DNA of 64,000 bases from Dyella psychrodurans. Its GTDB lineage: Bacteria > Pseudomonadota > Gammaproteobacteria > Xanthomonadales > Rhodanobacteraceae. Every line of letters begins with the position of its first letter. The stretch's first letter is position 1. Below are positions 1-8,695 of this stretch, piece by piece. The position numbers and the translations under genes were made by a program. The notes below the pieces were generated by a model. It searched no databases, was not told where the DNA came from, and saw only the letters and a list, made by a program, of their open reading frames with translations. The DNA is taken from contig NZ_QRBF01000002.1 in assembly GCF_003363265.1 (NCBI RefSeq), positions 81,590 through 145,589 of the forward strand, given 5' to 3'.

Positions 1-279
1 AGCCGCGCGCTGCCGCATGGCGGCCACTCCGACACAACCCGAAGGGCCGGGTCTGTTTGCCCGTCATCCTGCGTCCTCGCTCGGTTACGTATCGACATAC
101 GCTCCCTCGCTCCTCCTTGGCTTGCGGGCAAACAGCTCCCGGCGCGGGCCACGCGGACTATGAGGACAGGCTCTACGGCCCGTTGATGCCGCACCGGCAT
201 CGACGGGCTGGTCAGTTTGGGCGAACATGCTCAGAATGCATGCATCATGCCGGATGCGCATGTCGGTCAGGGGCCATCA
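1..279. other. Left-edge non-coding region with nested inverted repeat
   Basis: I see no supportable gene before the kinase start. The stretch holds an 11-base inverted repeat (CTGTTTGCCCG at 53-63 and CGGGCAAACAG at 125-135). Inside the loop is a second small palindrome (CGTAT...ATACG, around 89-102). This looks like an intergenic palindromic element or a terminator remnant of a gene to the left, but there is no T-tract to decide. Confidence 0.4.
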
Positions 280-2088
280 ATGATCCGCGCGGGGGTGCGA
301 CAAGTAGCAGCGTTACGTTGGCGCACCGGCGGGCTGTTGTTTGCCGTACTTGTGATTGTCGCCCTGCCGTACATGATTACGCGTGGTGGCTCGCAGCAAT
401 CCCTTGCCGCAGGCGAACTGGTCACCCGTGCGGCGCAGGTGCAGACCCTCGTTTATCGCATCGCCGACCAGACGCACGACGGCGAATCGGCCGTGCAGCA
501 TCTCGTGGCCGGCGATCCCTACAAGCAATCCGAGACGGTTGCCCAGGCCACGGGAAAAACCGTGCCGCCGCTGTTGGACGAATTGCGCCGCCTGGCCGTC
601 GATTCCCCGGAGCAGGAACACCTCGTCGAGCGTCTGAGCGAGGTGGAGGAAGGCCGTCTGGCGTTGGTGCAGCAGGCGCTGCAGCGCTATCGGCAGGACG
701 ACCGCGCCGGTGCCGAGCAGGCGCTGCGCGACGCCGGCGAGCTGTACGAGATCGACGGTCTCGTCGACAAGATCGTCGGCAATGCGGAACAGACACTGCA
801 GAAGCGTCACCTGGATGCCCAGCAGCAGTCCGTCAACAATCGCCTGGTGCTGGCGCTGACCGCTGCGGCCCAGTTGCTGATGCTGACCATCGTAGTGGTG
901 GTGTCCGAGCGTCAGATCGGCAGGCGGCTGCAGGCGGAAATCCGCGAGCGGCAAGCCGTGCAGCGTTCGCAGATGATTCTTCAGGCCGTGCGCGAACCCA
1001 TTGCGCTGCTCGACAACAACCTGTGCACGCTGCTGGTGAACGCGGCTTTCAGCGAGCTGTACGGCGTGGCCGAAGACAGCCGTACGGAACACCTCGACGA
1101 TATCGGGCAGGGCGCGTGGGCCGACGAAGTGCTGCAACAGCGCCTGCGCGACGTGCTGTCGCGCGACCGCGAACTCTGGGATTTCGAACTCACCCAGCGC
1201 ACCATTGACGGCGTCGAGCGGCATGTCGTGATCAATGCGCGTCGCCTGCAGCAGCAAGACAGCGAAAGTCCGGCCTTGCTGCTGACCGTGAGCGACGTAA
1301 CCGCGCGCGCACTGGTCGAGCAGCAGATCAAGGAACTCAATCACCAGCTCGAAAGCAAAGTGACGCAGATTTCCGACGTCAACCGCGAGCTGGAGGCCTT
1401 CAGCTATTCCGTATCCCACGATCTGCGCGCGCCGCTGCGGCACATCACGGCCTTCGCGCAAAAGCTTGAGCATCACCTGGGAGACGGCGTCGACGAGACC
1501 ACGCGCCATTACCTGGGCGTGATTCGCGATGCCTCCCGGCGCATGGCGCAGCTGATTGAAGATCTCCTGGTCTTTTCGCGCCTCGGGCGAGGTGCGTTGC
1601 GCCTACAGGCGGTCGACATGCAGGCGCTGGTCGAGGAGGCGCGCCTGTTGGCCGAAGCAGAGGCGCATGGGCGCCGTATCGAGTGGAACATCGAGTCGCT
1701 GCCGGTCGTGGTGGGCGACGAAAGCATGTTGCGCACGGTGTGGCAGAACCTGATCGGCAACGCGGTCAAGTACACCGGCCAGCGCGATGTGGCGCAGATC
1801 GATGTGTCGGTCCAGCGGGATGGTGCCGGCGACTACGAATTCACCGTGGCCGACAACGGCGCGGGTTTCGATATGCGCTACGTTGACAAGCTTTTTGGTG
1901 TATTCCAACGCCTGCACAAGGCCAGCGAATTTCCGGGCAACGGAATCGGCCTTGCCAACGTCCGGCGCATCGTCATGCGTCATGGCGGCCAGGTTCGGGC
2001 GGAAGGTGAGCCCGGGCAGGGCGCGAAGTTCCACTTCACCTTGTCGGGGATCGATCCACCGACGGCTGACGGATGGTTATCACCATGA
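280..2088 (+). CDS. Membrane sensor histidine kinase (two TM, PAS, HisKA, HATPase)
   Basis: A sensor kinase of about 602 residues that should autophosphorylate on His380, in the H-box SYSVSHDLRAPLRHI, and pass phosphate to a receiver, probably the next gene. Transmembrane segments at about 17-33 and 188-208 flank an all-helical region resembling a CHASE3-type sensor. A PAS-like region (about 240-345), a short coiled coil, HisKA and HATPase follow, with N box WQNLIGNAVKY, G1 DNGAGFD and G2 GNGIGLANVRRI. The H-box type is that of phytochrome-like kinases. I chose ATG 280 because AGGGG lies just upstream and the first TM follows directly; ATG 247 and TTG 217 are in-frame alternatives. The signal is unknown. 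It overlaps the next gene by 16 bases, suggesting co-translation. Confidence 0.88.
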   Translation: MIRAGVRQVAALRWRTGGLLFAVLVIVALPYMITRGGSQQSLAAGELVTRAAQVQTLVYRIADQTHDGESAVQHLVAGDPYKQSETVAQATGKTVPPLLDELRRLAVDSPEQEHLVERLSEVEEGRLALVQQALQRYRQDDRAGAEQALRDAGELYEIDGLVDKIVGNAEQTLQKRHLDAQQQSVNNRLVLALTAAAQLLMLTIVVVVSERQIGRRLQAEIRERQAVQRSQMILQAVREPIALLDNNLCTLLVNAAFSELYGVAEDSRTEHLDDIGQGAWADEVLQQRLRDVLSRDRELWDFELTQRTIDGVERHVVINARRLQQQDSESPALLLTVSDVTARALVEQQIKELNHQLESKVTQISDVNRELEAFSYSVSHDLRAPLRHITAFAQKLEHHLGDGVDETTRHYLGVIRDASRRMAQLIEDLLVFSRLGRGALRLQAVDMQALVEEARLLAEAEAHGRRIEWNIESLPVVVGDESMLRTVWQNLIGNAVKYTGQRDVAQIDVSVQRDGAGDYEFTVADNGAGFDMRYVDKLFGVFQRLHKASEFPGNGIGLANVRRIVMRHGGQVRAEGEPGQGAKFHFTLSGIDPPTADGWLSP

Positions 2089-2531
2089 GGCACGGTCCAT
2101 TGCGCACGATTTTGCTGGTCGAAGACAGCCCGGTGGATGCCGAGATGACGGTGGATGCGTTGCGCGACGCCAACCTCGCCAATCCGGTCGTTCATGTCGA
2201 GGATGGTGTCGATTGCATGGATTGGCTGTATGCGCGCGGCGCATTCGCTCACCGCCAGGGAGACGATCCGGCGGTGGTGTTGCTCGACATCAAGATGCCG
2301 CGCATGAACGGCCTGGAAGTCCTCACCCAGATGCGCGCGGACGATCGGTTCCGACGCACGCCGGTGGTAATCCTGTCCTCCTCGCGCGAGGAAAGCGATC
2401 TCGTGCACAGCTGGGATCTGGGCGTGAACGCCTATGTCATCAAGCCGGTCGATGTCGAGCAGTTTTTCCAGGCGGTGCGTACGCTGGGCCAGTTCTGGGG
2501 GGTGCTCAACCAGGCGCCGGACTCGGAATAG
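2073..2531 (+). CDS. Single-domain response regulator (CheY/Rcp1-like)
   Basis: A stand-alone receiver of 152 residues with no output domain. It has the acidic pair in LLVEDSPVDAE, phospho-acceptor Asp72 in LLDIKMPRMNG, the conserved Ser of ILSSSREESD and Lys of VIKPVD. The long insertion between beta-3 and the acceptor (YARGAFAHRQGDD) is typical of Rcp1-type regulators that pair with phytochrome-like kinases. The start lies inside the end of the kinase gene, so the two probably form a cognate pair. Lacking a DNA-binding domain, it probably acts by protein contact or in a phosphorelay with the hybrid kinase downstream. ATG 2085 is an alternative start. Confidence 0.88.
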   Translation: MVITMRHGPLRTILLVEDSPVDAEMTVDALRDANLANPVVHVEDGVDCMDWLYARGAFAHRQGDDPAVVLLDIKMPRMNGLEVLTQMRADDRFRRTPVVILSSSREESDLVHSWDLGVNAYVIKPVDVEQFFQAVRTLGQFWGVLNQAPDSE

Positions 2532-2597
2532 GTAGGGTTCTACCGGGCACGGCGCGTTGAAATATGATGGCTAGGGTGACCGAAGAAGGCCCGCAGG

Positions 2598-4190
2598 ATG
2601 CCGGACAAGTCCAACCATCAACGTTCGCTGTCTCGCATACGGATTCTGCAGGTCGAGGACAGTCCGCTTGACGCCGAGCTGATCCTCACTGAGCTGCAGG
2701 CCGATGGCATCGACTACGACGTCCGTCTGGTCGACGACGAGCCGGCCTACCTGCAGGCGCTGGAACGGTTCAGGCCGGACATCGTGTTGTCGGATCTGAG
2801 CATGCCCGGCTTTTCCGGCCAGCGTGCGCTCGAGCTGTTGCAGGATCATGGCGCGGGCATCCCCTTCATCTACGTATCGGCCACGCTCGGCGAAGAAGCG
2901 GCCGTTGAAGCGTTGCGCGAAGGCGCCACCGATTACATCCTCAAGCAGAATCCGGCGCGCCTGGCGAGCGCCGTGCGCCGCGCGTTGCGCGAGGCCGAAG
3001 AGCAGCGCGCACGCGCCTATGCCGAGGCCGAACTGATCCGCGTCCAGCGGTTCGAAAGCCTTGCGATGCTTGCCGGCGGTCTCAGCCACGACCTGCGCAA
3101 CCTGCTGCAGCCGCTGCTCCTGGCAGGAGACAGCCTGCTGGATTACCAGGACGATCCGCGTCTGGCACGACTGGGTGCCCTGGTGCGCGACTGCGGGCGG
3201 CGCGGCATCGAGATGGTGCAGTCCATGCTCTCGTTCGCGCGGGGTGCGCGGCGTGCCGAACAGGTGCGGGCGCGGGCCTTGGTCGACGCGCTTGCCCTGC
3301 TGTTGCAAGGGAGCGTGCCGCGCTCCGTACATCTGGATATCGAAGTGGCCGATGCCGAACTCGCGTTCGAAGGCAACCACACCGAATTGCAGCAATGCCT
3401 GCTCAATCTTTGCCTCAACGCCATCCAGGCCATGCCCCAGGGTGGCGTGCTGCGTGTCGTGACAAGTCGTGTTCATCTGGATGGCGGCTTTTTCGAGGAC
3501 GGCGAAGAAGCGCTGCCCGGCGACTTCGCCCGATTGTCGGTCACCGACACCGGACAGGGCATGTCCGAAGAAGTGCGCAAGCGACTGTTCGAGCCGTTTT
3601 TCACTACCAAGGAAGGCGGTACGGGACTGGGGCTGTTGTCATGCCGGCGTATCGTGGCCAGTCACGGCGGCGTGATGCGCCTGGATAGCATCCTTGGCGA
3701 AGGGAGCTGCTTCGATATCTATATCCCGCTGACGCGCCCTGTGGTCGACGCATCGGAACGGGGCGAGGTCGATGCCGGCCTGCATGGCAATGCCGAGCAC
3801 GTTTTGCTGGTGGTGGAGGAGGCGGGCCAGCTCACGCTGCTGACGGATACGCTCGATACCTGGGGCTATGAAGTGCACGCCAGCCAGAGCGGCACCGCGG
3901 CCCTGCAGTGGATCGAAGCCTGCGGTCTGCCCGACCTGGTGGTGATGGACGGCGACATGAGCCTTTTCTCCAGCGAACGCACGCTGGCGGCGCTGAGCGA
4001 ATACGGCTATCACAACGGCGTGCTCATGCTTTGCCGGGCGGATGATCCGCCCCATGCCGGACTGCTGCCCATACCCGGACAATTGCGTCGCCTGGACAAG
4101 CCCGTGAGCACACGTGCACTGCTGCAAGCCGTGCGGGAATCGCTGCGTGCCGACGCAGCGAAACAGCACCGCCACCGCGACGCCTTTTAG
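2598..4190 (+). CDS. Hybrid receiver-histidine kinase-receiver protein
   Basis: A soluble 530-residue protein with no membrane segment. It has an N-terminal receiver (acceptor Asp66 in VLSDLSMPGFSG), a dimerisation/phosphotransfer helix with His164 in GGLSHDLRNLLQPLL, an HATPase domain (LNLCLNAIQAMP, DTGQGMSEE, GGTGLGL) and a C-terminal receiver-like domain. The C-terminal domain keeps an Asp at about 451 (VVMDGDMS), but its usual acidic pair reads VEEAGQ and the conserved Lys region is divergent, so it may be a weak or regulatory acceptor. The His motif resembles NtrB-class kinases. It lies 66 bases after the stand-alone receiver and is probably in the same signalling unit. It ends six bases from the convergent pilR. 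Confidence 0.86.
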   Translation: MPDKSNHQRSLSRIRILQVEDSPLDAELILTELQADGIDYDVRLVDDEPAYLQALERFRPDIVLSDLSMPGFSGQRALELLQDHGAGIPFIYVSATLGEEAAVEALREGATDYILKQNPARLASAVRRALREAEEQRARAYAEAELIRVQRFESLAMLAGGLSHDLRNLLQPLLLAGDSLLDYQDDPRLARLGALVRDCGRRGIEMVQSMLSFARGARRAEQVRARALVDALALLLQGSVPRSVHLDIEVADAELAFEGNHTELQQCLLNLCLNAIQAMPQGGVLRVVTSRVHLDGGFFEDGEEALPGDFARLSVTDTGQGMSEEVRKRLFEPFFTTKEGGTGLGLLSCRRIVASHGGVMRLDSILGEGSCFDIYIPLTRPVVDASERGEVDAGLHGNAEHVLLVVEEAGQLTLLTDTLDTWGYEVHASQSGTAALQWIEACGLPDLVVMDGDMSLFSSERTLAALSEYGYHNGVLMLCRADDPPHAGLLPIPGQLRRLDKPVSTRALLQAVRESLRADAAKQHRHRDAF

Positions 4191-4196
4191 CGGCGG

Positions 4197-5627
4197 TCAG
4201 TCGATCCCGAGCTTTTTGAGCTTGTAGCGCAGGGCGCGGAACGTGATTCCCAGCTTTCGCGCCGCGGCGGTCTTGTTGTAGCGCGACTCTTCCAGCGCTT
4301 TCATGATCGCCGTGCGTTCGAGATTGCTGATGTAGTCGTCCAACCCCACGTCGCTGGCGGGTGCATGCGCGGGTGGCGAAGCGGGGATGGTGCCGTGTGC
4401 CGCGCCGGACACCGCGGAGTGCCCATGCATGGCTACGGAAGGCTCCGCGGCTTGACGCGGTGTACGTTGCGGGAGCATCAGGTCGCTGGCATCGACGCGA
4501 TCACCATCGCACATGGCGACGGCGCGCTCGAGAATGTTTTCCAGCTCGCGCACGTTGCCCGGAAAGTCGTAATCCTCCAGCGCCTGGCGTGCTTCAGGCA
4601 GCAGGCGCACCGGCGTCCCGCCGCTCTTGTTAGCCAACTGCTTGAGCACGAAGTCGGCGAGCAGCGGCACGTCGCCACGGCGCTCGCGCAGTGGCGGCAC
4701 GCGCAGCTCGATGACGTTGATGCGATAGAACAGGTCCTGGCGGAACTGTCCCTGGTCGACCAGCGCCGCCAGGTTCTTGTGCGTCGCCGAAAGGATACGC
4801 ACGTCCACGGCGATTTCTTCACGCGCGCCGATCGGCCGCACGGCTTTTTCCTGGATCGCACGCAGAAGCTTTACTTGCATGTGCAGCGGCAGCTCGGCCA
4901 CTTCGTCCAGGAACAACGTACCGCCGTGGGCGGCCTGGAACAGGCCTTCCTTGTCGGCGACCGCGCCGGTGAAGCTGCCTCTGCGATGGCCGAAGAATTC
5001 GCTTTCCATCAGTTCGGAAGGGATGGCGCCGCAGTTCACCGGCACGAATGGGCCGGTCGCGCGCGGCCCTTGTTCGTGGATCAGTCGAGCGACCAGCTCC
5101 TTGCCCACGCCCGATTCGCCGGCGATGTAGACCGGCGCCTGGTTGCGGGCCAGTTTGCCGATGGTGCTGCGCACCTGCTGCATCGTGGCGGAATCGCCGA
5201 TGAGGCGATCACTGAAGCCCGTTGCCGGACCGCCAGCGGTCGCACCCGTGCGCTTCTCTTCGGCAAGTTTCAGCGCGGTGCGAACCAGCCGGCGCAACAT
5301 CTGGATATCGACCGGCTTGGAGACGAAGTCGAAAGCGCCTGCCTTCAATGCCGTGACGGCCGCGTCAACGTTGCCGTAGGCCGTGATCATGGCCACGGGC
5401 GTCTGGTCGTAGTCGGCGGCAATCAGCTCGATGACTTCCTGGCCGCTGCCGTCGGGCAGGCGCATGTCGGTGAAGCACAGGTCGTAGTGGCGCTCGGCCA
5501 GTGCGTGGCGGGCTTCCGCCACAGTGCCTACCGCATCGACCTTCAGGTCCATGCGGCCAAGCGTGATGGTTAACAGTTCGCGGATATCGCGTTCGTCGTC
5601 GATGACCAGTACGGTCTGTTGGCTCAT
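4197..5627 (-). CDS. pilR: Type IV pilus sigma-54 response regulator PilR
   Basis: An NtrC-family activator of 476 residues that, when phosphorylated by PilS, activates sigma-54 promoters such as pilA in known systems. It has a receiver with Asp54 (CFTDMRLPDGSG), an AAA+ domain with Walker A GESGVGKE, a GSFTGA loop for sigma-54 contact and Walker B GTLFLDEV, and a C-terminal Fis-type helix-turn-helix (NKTAAARKLGITFRALRYKL). A Pro/Ala/His-rich linker joins AAA+ to the helix-turn-helix. GSFTGA in place of GAFTGA is usual for PilR. PilR and PilS are normally adjacent; here the probable partner lies about 14 kb away at 19433-21037 on the same strand, with a sugar island between them. Confidence 0.9.
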   Translation of the reverse strand: MSQQTVLVIDDERDIRELLTITLGRMDLKVDAVGTVAEARHALAERHYDLCFTDMRLPDGSGQEVIELIAADYDQTPVAMITAYGNVDAAVTALKAGAFDFVSKPVDIQMLRRLVRTALKLAEEKRTGATAGGPATGFSDRLIGDSATMQQVRSTIGKLARNQAPVYIAGESGVGKELVARLIHEQGPRATGPFVPVNCGAIPSELMESEFFGHRRGSFTGAVADKEGLFQAAHGGTLFLDEVAELPLHMQVKLLRAIQEKAVRPIGAREEIAVDVRILSATHKNLAALVDQGQFRQDLFYRINVIELRVPPLRERRGDVPLLADFVLKQLANKSGGTPVRLLPEARQALEDYDFPGNVRELENILERAVAMCDGDRVDASDLMLPQRTPRQAAEPSVAMHGHSAVSGAAHGTIPASPPAHAPASDVGLDDYISNLERTAIMKALEESRYNKTAAARKLGITFRALRYKLKKLGID

Positions 5628-5707
5628 GATTCAGAGGCGAGGGTGGGTTGTCGTTCAGGATACTCGCGGCACTCGCAAGTGGCAAAGCATGAAGTGTGTG
5701 CGTCGCG

Positions 5708-6787
5708 TCAACGACCCAGGTGATGTAGGAAAAAGTGGACGATGACGCGATAGGCATCTTTCGATTCCGGCAGCTCCGGGTCGGAGAAGAAGGAGTGCCA
5801 CATGCCCTCCCAGACATGCAGTTCCGTCTCGGCTCCGGCCTTGTCGAGCAGTTGCTGGCTGTAGATCACCGAGCTCATGGTCATGTCGCGCGTGCCGGTG
5901 ATCAGCAGGGTGGGCGGGAATTTGGCCAGCAGGGCGGGCGACAGCCCCGGCTGCACCAGCGGATCATCCGGGTTGGCGCCATGAAAGTAGGGCAGGTCTG
6001 CCAGGCCCGTCGGGTGCGTGGGCACACCCTGGCCATTCAGCGCGGGGGAGAAGTAGGCCGAGTCGCCTTTCACATCGACGAGCGAACCGCAGAACATTCC
6101 GATGGCGCCGGGCGTCGGGAGTTTGTCGGTGACGAGGCGTGCGACCACCTCGCCCGTGAGGATGCCACCGGCCGAGCAGCCGTAGATGCCGATGTCGGCA
6201 GCTTTGTATTGCTTGAGCAGCGCGCGATAGACCGCTTCGACGTCATCGCTGGCGGCCGGGAACGTATGCTCGGGCCCCTGCCGGTAATCCACGCTGATCA
6301 CCTTGATGCGGCCGATGCTGGCAATCGGAATGGATTCCACCAGGCCGCCGCTGTGTGCTCCCCACAGGAAACCGCCGCCGTGCAAGTTGATCAGCACACG
6401 GTCGCGATTCTCTGGCGACACGCCTTGCGCTGGCATCACGACGTCCGTGCCGACGCCGGCTATCGTTTCGCTGCGGATTTTTACCGGGTAGAGCTTTTCC
6501 ATGCGCGCGGCACGGTCGCTGTTCATGCGGTCGTAGAACGCGCGGCTCTGCTCGATGGGGGCGGTGATCGGCGGAGCCTTGCTCCCTGCGGCCAGCATTT
6601 TCGGGAAGAAGGCGCGTGCTTCGGGCGAGGCCAGGCTTGAATACGGAATGGTGCCTGTAGGCGACGTGACGCTGCCATCGGCGTGAAATAGCGTTGGCGA
6701 TGCCTCTTGCGCGCGGAGCGTTGTGCCGATCAGGCCGGCACATAGCAGGATGGACGATGCAACAAGCGACAGGCGTAATGCATGCAT
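5708..6787 (-). CDS. Secreted alpha/beta hydrolase (HSL-type esterase)
   Basis: A 359-residue esterase/lipase-like enzyme with an N-terminal signal peptide (hydrophobic core LSLVASSILLCAGLIG, likely cut near LRA-QE), so periplasmic or secreted. The oxyanion motif HGGGFLWG, nucleophile elbow YGCSAGG, Asp in ITGTRDMTM and His in WEGMWHSFF make a complete hormone-sensitive-lipase-type triad. A purine-rich AAGGAAAAGG lies before the ATG. It is last in the minus-strand row of sugar genes but is separated from the trehalase by a 16-bp hairpin, so it may be a separate unit. It could remove acyl groups from sugar substrates; that is only inference from position. Confidence 0.82.
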   Translation of the reverse strand: MHALRLSLVASSILLCAGLIGTTLRAQEASPTLFHADGSVTSPTGTIPYSSLASPEARAFFPKMLAAGSKAPPITAPIEQSRAFYDRMNSDRAARMEKLYPVKIRSETIAGVGTDVVMPAQGVSPENRDRVLINLHGGGFLWGAHSGGLVESIPIASIGRIKVISVDYRQGPEHTFPAASDDVEAVYRALLKQYKAADIGIYGCSAGGILTGEVVARLVTDKLPTPGAIGMFCGSLVDVKGDSAYFSPALNGQGVPTHPTGLADLPYFHGANPDDPLVQPGLSPALLAKFPPTLLITGTRDMTMSSVIYSQQLLDKAGAETELHVWEGMWHSFFSDPELPESKDAYRVIVHFFLHHLGR

Positions 6788-6838
6788 GATGCCTTTTCCT
6801 TGATTCGGTGACAGCGAAACGCCGCGCTCCCTCTACTC

Positions 6839-6878
6839 GTCATTGACCCGCTTCACAACAGCGAAGCGGGTCAATGAC
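6839..6878 (-). terminator. Perfect 16-bp hairpin after the trehalase gene
   Basis: GTCATTGACCCGCTTC at 6839-6854 is perfectly repeated in inverse at 6863-6878 with an eight-base loop. It sits just downstream of the GH37 trehalase stop on the minus strand and upstream of the esterase. There is no T-tract, so it could be a transcript-stabilising structure or a Rho-assisted stop instead of an intrinsic terminator. Confidence 0.55.
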
Positions 6879-6895
6879 GGTGAGGGGATGGCAGG

Positions 6896-8623
6896 TTATG
6901 GCGTGGTTCCAGTCGCTTTGCCGGCGGCGGAAGATTTTTCGGCTGCGCCGTCAAGCACTCCCTGCATCTTCAAGTACACCGCATTGGTCCAACCGAAACC
7001 GATGACGTTTTGCGAGTAGCCGGCAGTCACCTTCACATCGGCGTTGCCCAGCTTCATGTTGTACTTCTCGCGGATGGTGCCGTCGGCGGCAAAGCTGCGA
7101 TCGATCGTCGCATCGAATTTCTTTGCGATGCGTTGCGCATCGTCGTGAAAGCCGTAGGCATCCAGCCCGGACACCGCGAGCCAGTTGGTCGGCGCCCAGC
7201 CGAAGGGACTGTTCCACTGCACGCCGCTCGGCAGATTGTCCATCGCCAGGCCGCCCGGCAATTCGAAGAGGGGAAGCTTGCCGCGAACCGATGCCGCCTG
7301 TTCCTTCGATGCCGCGCCTGCCCACAATAGGTAGAACGTTGTGAGATACGGCGCATCGGAAGGTTTGCCCGCAACGAAGTCGTAATCGCGATACATGCCG
7401 GATTCGGGCCGCCACAGGTATTTGTTCATCGCGGCTTTGCGCGCGGCGGCGGCCTGGCTCCAGCGTTCGGCATCTGCTGTCTTGCCCAGTTGCACGGCGA
7501 AATCGTGCAGATCCAGTTCGTAGCGATACAGCAGGCTGTTCAGGCCCACCGCTGCGTAGTGGTGCGTGGAGCCGCCGAACGGGCCGAAGTGGAAGTTGGT
7601 ATCGAAGCCCGATTCGCGCATCGCGCGATCGCCGTGGTAGTAGTCGGCCGTCAGCCGGTAACCATCCACCCAGTTGCCGGCGCACACTTTCGATGCGCGC
7701 ACATCGCAACTCTCCGTCTTCAGGCGAGCGGCCTCGGCATCGTCCGGGTGCTCGGATGCCTTCAGCAGATAGCCGGGATTTTCGGATGGATGCGCGATCA
7801 GCCACTTGATCACACCGCGATAGAACTCGCTGTCCTGCGCCTCAAGCACCGGACCGCTGCCCAGATCGTAGTAGCGAGCCAATCCGGTGTCGCCCGCCCG
7901 GTGTTCGGAGCGCGTCCATATCTCATAGTTGCGCACTGCGAGCGGATACGCTTTCTCCAGCCACGCACGCTTCTCTTCGGTGTTATGGAAACTGGCGGGA
8001 TCGTCGAGCAGCGCCACCATCATGGCGGAGAGGAAGGGGGGCTGCGAGCGGCTGAGGTAATAAGTGCGGTTCGCGTTCAGCACACCGCCGTAGTACTGCA
8101 CTTCAAACAGCGCGTTGTCGACCATGTCGCGCGCAAGATCGATGCGATGATCGGCGACCAGGCCGAGCATGATGAAATAACTGTCCCAGCCGTACATTTC
8201 GTTGAAGAAGCCGCCGGGCACGACATACGGATGAGGTAGATAAAGCAGGCCTTGCACCGGAAGCGTGGTTGCGTCGATATCGCCAAGCTGGTCGATGGCT
8301 TTCGGTAACGCGCGCACGTCGACATTGCAGCGCTTGCCTATCTGGCCAAGCTCGGCCGACATGGGGAATTGCGACGGGACATAAAGCACGGGGCGCGTCA
8401 GCAGCTTGGGGTCCGCCAGCGATGCGCAATCGTCCATGGAGCGCGTCAACGTGGTCCAGGCCTTGTCGATATAGGCGCGTGTCTTGGCGGGATCGGGCTT
8501 TGCCGCCATGGCGGTTGACGCAAGGGTTGCCGACAACAACAAGGTGGCAAGGCGCCATCCGGTGCGGTGCGTCGAAGCAAATGGAGAGGCGTTCATGCAG
8601 GCAGTGTGCTGGATGTTTTTCAT
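6896..8623 (-). CDS. treA: Periplasmic trehalase, GH37
   Basis: Hydrolyses trehalose to two glucoses, probably in the periplasm. The protein has 575 residues with a signal peptide (LATLLLSATLASTAMA-AK). Both GH37 signatures are present in near-standard form: PGGFFNEMYGWDSYF and VQWNSPFGWAP. The (alpha/alpha)6 barrel region continues to the C-terminus, ending in an Ala/Ser-rich tail. The ATG at 8623 has GGGGA seven bases upstream; ATG 8596 is an alternative closer to the signal peptide. It follows the GH65 hydrolase by 72 bases on the same strand and fits the island's role in alpha-glucoside use. Confidence 0.9.
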   Translation of the reverse strand: MKNIQHTACMNASPFASTHRTGWRLATLLLSATLASTAMAAKPDPAKTRAYIDKAWTTLTRSMDDCASLADPKLLTRPVLYVPSQFPMSAELGQIGKRCNVDVRALPKAIDQLGDIDATTLPVQGLLYLPHPYVVPGGFFNEMYGWDSYFIMLGLVADHRIDLARDMVDNALFEVQYYGGVLNANRTYYLSRSQPPFLSAMMVALLDDPASFHNTEEKRAWLEKAYPLAVRNYEIWTRSEHRAGDTGLARYYDLGSGPVLEAQDSEFYRGVIKWLIAHPSENPGYLLKASEHPDDAEAARLKTESCDVRASKVCAGNWVDGYRLTADYYHGDRAMRESGFDTNFHFGPFGGSTHHYAAVGLNSLLYRYELDLHDFAVQLGKTADAERWSQAAAARKAAMNKYLWRPESGMYRDYDFVAGKPSDAPYLTTFYLLWAGAASKEQAASVRGKLPLFELPGGLAMDNLPSGVQWNSPFGWAPTNWLAVSGLDAYGFHDDAQRIAKKFDATIDRSFAADGTIREKYNMKLGNADVKVTAGYSQNVIGFGWTNAVYLKMQGVLDGAAEKSSAAGKATGTTP

Positions 8624-8695
8624 GTCTGTTCCCCATTCATGGCGGTCGGCGATGGTGGTGGGCGGTAGTCGGCCGCGTGATGCAGCGTTTTCGCG

